Assembly (NCBI GenBank): GCA_043760535.1
Contig: JAYUOV010000049.1
Coordinates: 1-6,265 of the forward strand
Length of the DNA: 6,265 bases
From: JAZKFT01 sp043760535
GTDB taxonomy: Bacteria; Bacteroidota; Bacteroidia; Chitinophagales; Chitinophagaceae
Direction of reading: 5' to 3'
Under the pieces are notes generated by a model. That model saw only the letters and a program-made list of their open reading frames with translations. It was not told where the DNA came from and ran no database searches. This document shows, piece by piece, positions 1-4,784 of this stretch. The translations under genes and the position numbers were made by a program. How positions within the stretch are numbered: the first letter of the stretch is position 1; the number at the start of each line of letters is the position of its first letter.

Positions 1-130
1 TTATCGATCATCAGCACAAGCTCATACCATTTTATGAACTTTAAGCCAACTTTTATTCCACATTTACTAAAAAGTGTTAATATTTGCCTGAATAGTTACC
101 GTAATTTTACTATTATAAACTTACAGCTTA
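1..130. other. Upstream flank; possible 3' tail of a preceding gene
   Basis: Nothing in this stretch can be assigned firmly. The third forward frame is open from the window edge to a TAA at 42-44 and reads IDHQHKLIPFYEL, which could be the end of a truncated upstream gene. Frame 1 is also open across the stretch and stops at 148-150, but its composition does not look like protein. The rest, about 45-130, is AT-rich and probably carries the promoter of the membrane-protein gene. A TTTG at 83-86 and a near-consensus TAATTTTA at 102-109 resemble Bacteroidota -33 and -7 boxes, but the 15-bp gap is shorter than usual and the last base of the -7 box is off. Confidence 0.25.
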
Positions 131-1723
131 ATGTGGAAAACAGAAAATAAACCAATAAGTTTAATCTTGTTACTATGGCCCTATATTTTGTATGCATTAA
201 TTGTCGTTATATTTTGGCCTGCCTATTATGGTCATTTTGTGCCAAATGATTCGATAAGTTATTTATCTATTGCAGAAAAATATGCCTCTGGTCATTTTGG
301 TAATGCTATTAATGCCTATTGGAGTCCAATGATTAGCTGGATACTTGCCATCCTGCTAAAGTTGGGTCTTGCACCTATTAATGCATTTCACTTAATAAAA
401 ATTGGCAGTGGGCTGTTGGTTATTTATTACGCCCAAAAGATTGTTCGGTTGTACACATGGCCACTTTGGGCTATTATTAGCAGCATAACCATTATTAGTG
501 GATGGGCAGCATATTTTACGCTACATTACCTTTCTCCAGATGCATTAATGACGGCAGGCTTAACCATTTATTTATACATGGTTGTAACAGGTAAATGGCT
601 GCAAAAGCCTATCCCTACTGGTATTTTAGGTGCAGCACTTTATTTTATTAAAGCGTATGGCTTTTTCTTTTTTGCTACACATCTTTTCCTGTACACAGCT
701 TGGCTAATTATTATTTATAGAAAACGTTCACTTACATTTTTAAAAAAAATGGCACAAATAAGCATTGTTTTTCTATTACTAAGTTTAGTATGGATGCTTG
801 CTATTTACCAGCGATACCATCAATTTACAGTTTCCACAGCAGGTGCCTACAATCATGGGCTGATGCGGTTTGGTAACGGATCGGTGCAGCCATCATTACA
901 TGCAGGATTATTACCCCTGCCAGATTCGGCTGCCTATAATTCGTGGGAGGAAATAACTTTAGTTCATAATTACGAAAAATGGGCTCCTTGGCGGGGAGAA
1001 GAAAACATGAAACTTCAACTGAATGTTATTAAAAACAATGGTTGGGACGAATTGAAAATAATTTATGGAGCTAACCGGTTAGCCTGGCCAACGCTAGTCG
1101 TTTTCTTTGTTTTGGTATTGTATTTTGTACGAAATAAAATACTAAAAAAAGAGAAGTTTATCACTCAACATATAGACTTACACGCCTATATTTTTTCTTT
1201 ACTATACTGCTTTGGCTATGCATTAGCAGGTGTAGATGAGCGGTATTTATGGATTACAAATATAATATTATTAATTTTAACGCTAAACTTAGCTGTACGG
1301 TGTAGCTACAAAATACATTTGCCATCCGTTATTTGGTGGATAACAGCAGTTGTTATAATGTTTTTTTGTGGTAAAGAGATAATAGGAAAACTTCAATTCT
1401 TTAGCTTTGAATTAAGAACCCAACTGGCAGATGCCCAACTATTAAGGCAGTACATTAAACCAAAAACCGTAATAGCAACACACGAAACAAATAGTATAAA
1501 TGCAATAGACTATTTGGGGCAATGGCACAACCATGGTGGGCTAGAAGGCTATACATCTACTGCTCAAATGATAGCTGGCCTTAAACAATACCACATTCAG
1601 ATGGTTTTAATACCAGATTCTTTGGCAAACAGTTATCTATGGCTTAATGCCGAAAGCGATACCATAATTGCCGTAAAAAACTGGAATCTTTATAAACTTC
1701 GAAAAAGCTATAGTGGTTTCTGA
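131..1723 (+). CDS. Multi-pass membrane protein, GT-C-type glycosyltransferase-like
   Basis: This is a 530-residue, strongly hydrophobic protein with roughly ten membrane segments, the first at about residues 10-30. Several features recall GT-C glycosyltransferases (the PMT/ArnT-like group that moves sugars from polyprenyl-phosphate donors outside the inner membrane). An acidic residue sits in the first outer loop (PNDS, D40), followed by a YWSPMISW stretch at 63-70. A second loop carries SPDAL (135-139). A later loop carries DERYLW (369-374). After the last hydrophobic stretch (about 398-414) comes a soluble C-terminal part (about 425-530), presumably periplasmic. The length suits the family. 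Donor and acceptor cannot be read from the sequence, and a flippase-like or otherwise uncharacterised membrane protein is possible. The ATG at 131 is preceded by AT-rich DNA without a Shine-Dalgarno sequence. The gene is visibly more AT-rich than the VKOR gene further right. Its last 16 bases overlap the end of the convergent methyltransferase gene. Confidence 0.65.
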   Translation: MWKTENKPISLILLLWPYILYALIVVIFWPAYYGHFVPNDSISYLSIAEKYASGHFGNAINAYWSPMISWILAILLKLGLAPINAFHLIKIGSGLLVIYYAQKIVRLYTWPLWAIISSITIISGWAAYFTLHYLSPDALMTAGLTIYLYMVVTGKWLQKPIPTGILGAALYFIKAYGFFFFATHLFLYTAWLIIIYRKRSLTFLKKMAQISIVFLLLSLVWMLAIYQRYHQFTVSTAGAYNHGLMRFGNGSVQPSLHAGLLPLPDSAAYNSWEEITLVHNYEKWAPWRGEENMKLQLNVIKNNGWDELKIIYGANRLAWPTLVVFFVLVLYFVRNKILKKEKFITQHIDLHAYIFSLLYCFGYALAGVDERYLWITNIILLILTLNLAVRCSYKIHLPSVIWWITAVVIMFFCGKEIIGKLQFFSFELRTQLADAQLLRQYIKPKTVIATHETNSINAIDYLGQWHNHGGLEGYTSTAQMIAGLKQYHIQMVLIPDSLANSYLWLNAESDTIIAVKNWNLYKLRKSYSGF

Positions 1724-2208
1724 AAAATTGCCCATTGGCTAAGTCTCAACATTTGCCTGTAATATGGCAGTTCTAAATGTTTAATGGTGCGAAGGTCGGT
1801 TAAATGGGTGTGAGGGCTGGTTCTTGTTTGGTTAAGGCCTATGGCTTCCAGTATTTTAAGTACCCAATCGCTGCCCGGTACGGGTGTAGTAATCAGCACT
1901 TTTCCGCCGGGTGTAAGTAGGTCGGCAAATGCTTGCCAGAGGTCGTCGTGTTCCACCACTTCAAAGGCTATTATAATATCGTAAGTAGCTGCTTTTAGGC
2001 CAAGTTGTTTCCAGTTATTGAGATCGCCTTTAATGTCGGGATTTCCTTCAATGTCTATGCCAGTATAATTTTGCCAGCCACTTGCTTGCATATATTCTTT
2101 AACCCAATTACCGCCACAACCTACTTCTAGCACCTGGGCATTTTTTGGTATTGGGTCTATAAAAAAACGAAGTTTCTTTTTACGGGCAATGTTACTAAGC
2201 CAGGGCAT
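1708..2208 (-). CDS. Class I SAM-dependent methyltransferase
   Basis: A 166-residue protein with the core of a Rossmann-fold methyltransferase (Methyltransf_11/23 type). Motif I is VLEVGCGG (27-33 region), which binds S-adenosylmethionine. The acidic end of strand 2 is GIDIEG (D52), contacting the ribose. FEVVEH (82-87) is the motif IV/post-I region typical of this group, and LLTPGGKVLITTP (97-109) is the usual strand 5 region. The protein is short: it ends soon after the core and has no obvious separate substrate domain. The substrate is therefore unknown; small molecules, lipids or quinones are all common in the family. It starts at an ATG. It is the last gene of a minus-strand series, 93 bp after the esterase gene, and its end overlaps the end of the convergent membrane-protein gene by 16 bp, so there is no room for a separate intergenic terminator. 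Confidence 0.85.
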   Translation of the reverse strand: MPWLSNIARKKKLRFFIDPIPKNAQVLEVGCGGNWVKEYMQASGWQNYTGIDIEGNPDIKGDLNNWKQLGLKAATYDIIIAFEVVEHDDLWQAFADLLTPGGKVLITTPVPGSDWVLKILEAIGLNQTRTSPHTHLTDLRTIKHLELPYYRQMLRLSQWAIFQKPL

Positions 2209-2301
2209 ATATCAATTTTTTAGAATGCAAAGCAAAGGGAAATTGATGAATGGATGGTTTAAATATTGAAAGACACAATCAGCAGTGTAAAGGCAGGGCA
2301 T
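2209..2301. other. Gap between esterase and methyltransferase genes
   Basis: This 93-bp spacer contains no ORF of note and no strong hairpin. It is longer than the spacer between the SGNH and esterase genes, which leaves open whether the methyltransferase has its own promoter. Confidence 0.5.
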
Positions 2302-3024
2302 TCACAAATATAGATTTACCATTTGCCGCCAGTATTTTGGGCGGTGGGCTTCTTCGTTCCAAACAAAAAAATGATGGTTTACTTCTTTGGTACACAAAGA
2401 CCTTGTAAGGTGTTGGTTGTTTTGTAAAAAAGCATCTTCTTTACCAATTACAATAGAGGTTTCCATCTGCCGCATTTGCTGAAGCGTTGTTTCGCAGTTG
2501 ATATTGGGCACAAACATGCTGGGCATATTAAAGTAAATATTTTCATCAAAATATCCATTAAGCAAATCGGGGAATTTATTGTCGGAAAGGGTGAGGTCGT
2601 ACCGGGCACTCATGCCCACTACTTTATTGAAACATTCCGGATGCCGGTACGCAATATTTACGGCATGGTACCCACCGAGGCTGCAACCTGCTGCCGTTAA
2701 AGGATTTTGATTATAAGTACGGATATATGGAATTACTTCATATAAAATATAAGCCTCGTACTCAAGGTGTCTTTTTATTTTTTCGGCAGGATGGGTGTTG
2801 GAATAAAAGCTTTCGATATCGTTGCTGTCTACACAAAAAACCTGCAATTGGCCATGCATAATTTTTTCTCTGAGGGCATTGATAATACCCCAGTTTTCAT
2901 AATCGAAAAACCGTGCTGTACGGGTAGGAAAAAAGATTACCGGTTGGCCACCATGGCCAAATACAAGTAATTCTATATCCTTGTTAAGCACCGGACTAAA
3001 CCATTTCTGGTAGGTTCTTTTCAT
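2302..3024 (-). CDS. Alpha/beta-hydrolase esterase, COG4947-like
   Basis: A 240-residue serine esterase-like protein without a signal peptide, so probably cytoplasmic. The nucleophile elbow is GCSLGGY, with the serine at residue 115 from the ATG. The likely acid is D197 in IGKEDAF and the likely base H227 in EEAHRPKYW. The overall pattern matches the COG4947 'esterase/lipase superfamily' group as I recall it: MKRTYQKWFSPVL at the start, VFGHGG, FCVDSND, YEAYILYEVIPYI, and a final H-x-x-x-YW. Substrates of this group are not well defined. The open frame extends seven codons further, to 3045, but begins with TTG. The ATG at 3022-3024 fits the family N-terminus better and was chosen. It follows the SGNH hydrolase gene after 42 bp without a visible promoter between them, so the two are probably one transcript. 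The elbow differs slightly from the GCSFGA form common in relatives. Confidence 0.82.
   Translation of the reverse strand: MKRTYQKWFSPVLNKDIELLVFGHGGQPVIFFPTRTARFFDYENWGIINALREKIMHGQLQVFCVDSNDIESFYSNTHPAEKIKRHLEYEAYILYEVIPYIRTYNQNPLTAAGCSLGGYHAVNIAYRHPECFNKVVGMSARYDLTLSDNKFPDLLNGYFDENIYFNMPSMFVPNINCETTLQQMRQMETSIVIGKEDAFLQNNQHLTRSLCTKEVNHHFFVWNEEAHRPKYWRQMVNLYL
2305..2312 (-). promoter_or_regulatory. Possible -7 box for the methyltransferase gene
   Basis: On the minus strand these bases read TATATTTG, an exact match to the Bacteroidota -7 consensus TAnnTTTG, about 97 bp upstream of the methyltransferase ATG. They lie at the very 3' end of the esterase gene. No TTTG is present at the expected -33 distance, and an 8-base AT-rich match can arise by chance. 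Confidence 0.25.
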
Positions 3025-3066
3025 AATGTGGGGATGGTGCTGCAAGGTGCAACAACTAAACCAAGC

Positions 3067-3678
3067 CTAAGTTATGAAAATATCATTGTTTAATGAAAAA
3101 TGTGTTAACAAAGTTTCTTTCCAAACAGAATAGCCGGCTTCGTTTAGGTGGAGGCCATCACTATCGAACAAATGCATTAATGGATAGCCATTCGTATCCA
3201 CCATTTTTTCGTACACATCTACATAGTAAGATTGGCTGCCCTGCTGCTGTATAGCGTTTTTTATAAGGTTGTTGGTATCGTAAATATGGTGGTTAATATT
3301 CCACCTGGCAAGGCTTGGTTTTATTGAAATAAAAGTGAAGGAAACACCGCAAAATTTCTCTTTGATGCAGGATGAAAGTTCTTCGAAATAAGTAACCACT
3401 TCTTTTGGTTTTTTGCCATCGCCTAGGTCGTTATCTCCGGCATAGACTACAATATGTTCTGGTGAAAAATCTTCCATAATGCGATCGAAATACCAGACAC
3501 ATGCTTCAAGCGTGGAGCCGCCAAAGCCCAGGTTTGCCGGCAAAAATTTCCTAAAATCGTCATAGAGATTACCCCATAGTCTAATAGAAGAACTTCCATA
3601 GAACACCATTTTGGGCTGATAACTCAGGCTGTTCTTCTCCGCTTCAATTCGTTTTACTTCTTCTTCGTACCAATGCAT
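3067..3678 (-). CDS. SGNH/GDSL-family hydrolase
   Basis: A 203-residue protein with all four SGNH blocks, numbered from the ATG. Block I is FYGSSSI, with the nucleophile probably S30 (GSS replacing the classical GDS). Block II is NLGFGG, with G51 as oxyanion donor. Block III is AGDND, with N83. Block V is DGLHLNEAGY, with D174 and H177. The family hydrolyses esters of lipids, sugars or small molecules; the substrate here is unknown. No signal peptide is seen, so a cytoplasmic enzyme is likely. The open frame extends to a TTG at 3702, but that TTG lies inside a perfect -7 promoter box (3700-3707), so it would be at or before the transcription start. The ATG at 3676-3678 opens with MHWYEEEVKRIE, which fits relatives. 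Directly downstream is the esterase gene; two different ester hydrolases side by side suggest successive or complementary deacylation steps, which is inference. Confidence 0.85.
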   Translation of the reverse strand: MHWYEEEVKRIEAEKNSLSYQPKMVFYGSSSIRLWGNLYDDFRKFLPANLGFGGSTLEACVWYFDRIMEDFSPEHIVVYAGDNDLGDGKKPKEVVTYFEELSSCIKEKFCGVSFTFISIKPSLARWNINHHIYDTNNLIKNAIQQQGSQSYYVDVYEKMVDTNGYPLMHLFDSDGLHLNEAGYSVWKETLLTHFSLNNDIFIT

Positions 3679-3699
3679 ATCTGCTAAATCGTTAAAGTT

Positions 3700-3707
3700 C
3701 AAATATA
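3700..3707 (-). promoter_or_regulatory. -7 promoter box of the SGNH-esterase unit
   Basis: The minus strand reads TATATTTG, an exact Bacteroidota TAnnTTTG box, 21 bp before the ATG of the SGNH gene. It predicts a short leader of roughly 10-20 nt. No TTTG is found at the usual -33 distance upstream, so the promoter may be weak or activator-dependent. The box also decides the start of the gene: the in-frame TTG (3700-3702) is part of it. Confidence 0.45.
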
Positions 3708-3860
3708 CAGAGTGCTTTTATTAAATGGGCAGGGTTGGAATTAAGAGGGGTGACATTTAAAATTGTCGCAATCTTTGTGGCCGGGTGTTATTTAATCAAT
3801 CAATTCTAATTGCTACAAAACTTTGATGCAGTTATACGAATTGTACAAGATTAATAGTCC
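3708..3860. other. Intergenic stretch without a recognised feature
   Basis: No credible gene is seen here. The stretch holds only a small perfect palindrome TTGTACAA at 3841-3848. Together with the repeat array to its right it makes a gene-free gap of about 500 bp between the SGNH and XRE genes. Confidence 0.5.
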
Positions 3861-3894
3861 AACCTTTTAACTCTGAAAAGGGTTAAACAACAGT

Positions 3895-3917
3895 AACCAC
3901 GGGTGAAACCCGTGGTT
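3895..3917. repeat. Perfect 10-bp hairpin, strongest of the array
   Basis: AACCACGGGT (3895-3904) and ACCCGTGGTT (3908-3917) pair perfectly around a GAA loop. On the plus strand it is followed by TTTAATTT, so it could also act as a weak terminator for plus-strand transcription, although no plus-strand gene ends nearby. Confidence 0.75.
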
Positions 3918-3953
3918 TAATTTACAATTACAAGCCTAACCCCGAGGGGGGCA

Positions 3954-3994
3954 AACTGATGATTTACAGCACTTAACAGTCGGTGTAATCAGTT
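3954..3994. repeat. Bulged AT-rich inverted repeat inside the array
   Basis: AACTGAT plus TACA on the left (3954-3968, with a four-base bulge) pairs with TGTAATCAGTT (3984-3994). It directly abuts the next perfect hairpin at 3995, so the spacers between the GC-rich palindromes are themselves paired. This suggests a designed structure rather than isolated repeats. Confidence 0.5.
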
Positions 3995-4011
3995 CAACCC
4001 CAAAGGGGTTG
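3995..4011. repeat. Perfect 7-bp hairpin of the array
   Basis: CAACCCC (3995-4001) and GGGGTTG (4005-4011) pair perfectly around an AAA loop. Confidence 0.7.
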
Positions 4012-4030
4012 TTTTGGCAAACTCACTTTT

Positions 4031-4050
4031 ACCACGGGTTGCACCCGGGC
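4031..4050. repeat. Imperfect hairpin sharing a motif with 3895-3917
   Basis: It begins with the same ACCACGGGT as the strongest hairpin. CGGGT (4035-4039) pairs with ACCCG (4043-4047) around TGC; the outer bases that would complete a CCACGGGT/ACCCGTGG stem have been changed, which looks like decay of a second copy. The CGGGC at its right end can instead pair with GCCCG at 4152-4156. Confidence 0.55.
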
Positions 4051-4156
4051 TACTATTATTGAACCACTTCGTGGTTTGGACTAAATTATAAATACAATTG
4101 GTATTGCAAAACAATACAGTCCATTACCATAACGAAGCTGTAATAATAGCTGCCCG
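4046..4156. repeat. Long-range nested inverted repeat
   Basis: The 15-base arm 4046-4060 (CGGGC-TA-CTATTATT) pairs with 4142-4156 (AATAATAG-CT-GCCCG) except for two central mismatches. Enclosed are a perfect 6-bp hairpin AACCAC/GTGGTT (4062-4076), then a stem GGACT (4078-4082) with AGTCC (4118-4122). That stem in turn contains GTATTG (4101-4106) with CAATAC (4112-4117). Such nesting would allow a multi-branched fold if the region is transcribed, or mark the ends of a small mobile unit. Confidence 0.55.
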
Positions 4157-4215
4157 AACGGGTTATTGCTACTGCCGGAGCTGATATAATTATTAGTGGA
4201 ACGGGATAACCGACT

Positions 4216-4542
4216 TTAGGGATGTTTATGTAAGCCGGGCTTTTGAAGCATATCTAATTTTTGCTGCAGTTGCTTAAACTGGTTCAGCAACCAATCCTTC
4301 TCTGTGGCTGCTATGGTTTTGTTAGGTTCAAAATCAGGCACTGCTGCTACTGGTTTATAATATTGAAAAAAATCGTGTTCTAAAGCGATGCTAATGCTAA
4401 AAAGCAGTTCGGTATCCATAGATTGGCGACTGAAAATGTTGTATATATTGTTGCGATCGGTATTAATCAATTTTGCAAAAGCAGCCGCACTCAATCGCCT
4501 TTCTTTCATTTTTTCTTTTATCAATGCGCCTATATGAACCAT
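4216..4542 (-). CDS. XRE-family helix-turn-helix regulator
   Basis: A 108-residue DNA-binding protein. Residues 4-62 form an XRE/Cro-type five-helix domain: IGALIKEKMKERRLS, then the helix-turn-helix AAAFAKLINTDRNNIYNIFSR (about 19-39), then LLFSISIALEHDFFQYY, with the typical final helices. After a proline-rich linker (about 63-80), residues 82-100 (EKDWLLNQFKQLQQKLDML) look like a short coiled coil, suitable for dimer formation. The open frame runs further to 4590 but begins there with GTG, and the extra 16 residues have no domain pattern; the ATG at 4540-4542 was chosen. It stands alone on the minus strand, divergent from the VKOR fusion gene, with a perfect 13-bp inverted repeat 60 bp upstream of its ATG. 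Binding to that site and regulation of both genes is the natural inference but is not shown by the sequence. Confidence 0.8.
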   Translation of the reverse strand: MVHIGALIKEKMKERRLSAAAFAKLINTDRNNIYNIFSRQSMDTELLFSISIALEHDFFQYYKPVAAVPDFEPNKTIAATEKDWLLNQFKQLQQKLDMLQKPGLHKHP

Positions 4543-4602
4543 GTTTTTAAAGCTATTTCCGACCAATACATACCAATGAAGAGGTTGCACAATATTTTAA
4601 CA

Positions 4603-4631
4603 CAAACTGCAAAATATAATTTTGCAGTTTG
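4603..4631. promoter_or_regulatory. Perfect 13-bp inverted repeat, likely operator
   Basis: CAAACTGCAAAAT (4603-4615) and ATTTTGCAGTTTG (4619-4631) are perfect reverse complements around ATA. The site lies between divergent genes, next to a dimer-type XRE regulator. It covers a consensus -7 box on the plus strand and a near-consensus one (TATATTTTG) on the minus strand. Occupancy would block both promoters. A transcript-level hairpin is less likely, since the stem is AT-rich and not followed by a T run. Confidence 0.65.
4617..4624 (+). promoter_or_regulatory. -7 promoter box facing the VKOR fusion gene
   Basis: TAATTTTG matches the Bacteroidota TAnnTTTG consensus exactly. A TTTT at 4595-4598, 18 bp upstream, is an imperfect -33 TTTG. 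The box would give a leader of about 150 nt before the ATG at 4785. It lies in the right half of the 13-bp inverted repeat. Confidence 0.45.
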
Positions 4632-4784
4632 CAATTTATCTTAAACATTTACAATCACAAACGGAATAAAGGACTTTTATACACTTATTTCGTTTACCAC
4701 ACATTCCTAAATTTATTTTAATACTATAAAGCAGCTTACAAGGCAGCGAAACAGTTATTTATTAGGACACGAAAAAAATAATGA
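4632..4784. other. Long 5' leader of the VKOR fusion gene
   Basis: If the promoter at 4617-4624 is used, this would be a leader of about 150 nt. It is AT-rich and shows one small hairpin, ATAAA (4666-4670) with TTTAT (4676-4680). No known riboswitch was recognised. An ATG at 4781, four bases before the gene's ATG, opens a five-codon reading frame ending with TAA at 4796-4798, overlapping the gene start. AGGA at 4764-4767 is too far from either ATG to be a useful ribosome site. Confidence 0.4.

Larger units (their letters stand above)
3861..4162. repeat. Array of GC-rich palindromes, REP-like
   Basis: Within about 300 bp there are at least seven short inverted repeats with loops of two to seven bases. 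Most contain runs of C paired with runs of G, set in AT-rich spacers. In order they are: 3861-3884 (AACCTTTT with AAAAGGGTT), 3895-3917, 3940-3949 (CCCC-GA-GGGG), 3995-4011, 4035-4047, 4062-4076 and 4153-4162 (CCCG-AA-CGGG). The motif ACCACGGGT occurs twice (3896-3904 and 4031-4039). The look is that of a repetitive extragenic palindrome cluster of the kind spread by REP-associated tyrosine transposases, partly decayed. No transposase gene is in the window. A structured non-coding RNA is the alternative. The array does not have the regular direct repeats and equal spacers of a CRISPR. Confidence 0.65.

Noticed and set aside
2476..2970. Two plus-strand open frames (2476-2700 and 2767-2970)
   Set aside because: Both are antisense to the esterase gene, whose catalytic serine and histidine motifs establish the real frame.
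3861..4162. CRISPR array
   Set aside because: The palindromes differ from each other and are unevenly spaced; there are no regular direct repeats with equal-length spacers and no cas genes.
4543..4590. Longer N-terminus of the XRE protein starting at 4590
   Set aside because: It needs a GTG start and adds 16 residues outside the domain; the ATG at 4542 begins just before the first helix of the HTH domain.
4603..4631. Rho-independent terminator
   Set aside because: The stem is AT-rich, there is no T run after it, and it lies between two gene starts rather than after a gene end.
4423..4644. Plus-strand open frame of 73 codons
   Set aside because: Antisense to the helix-turn-helix of the XRE gene and running through the operator-like palindrome; no supporting motif.
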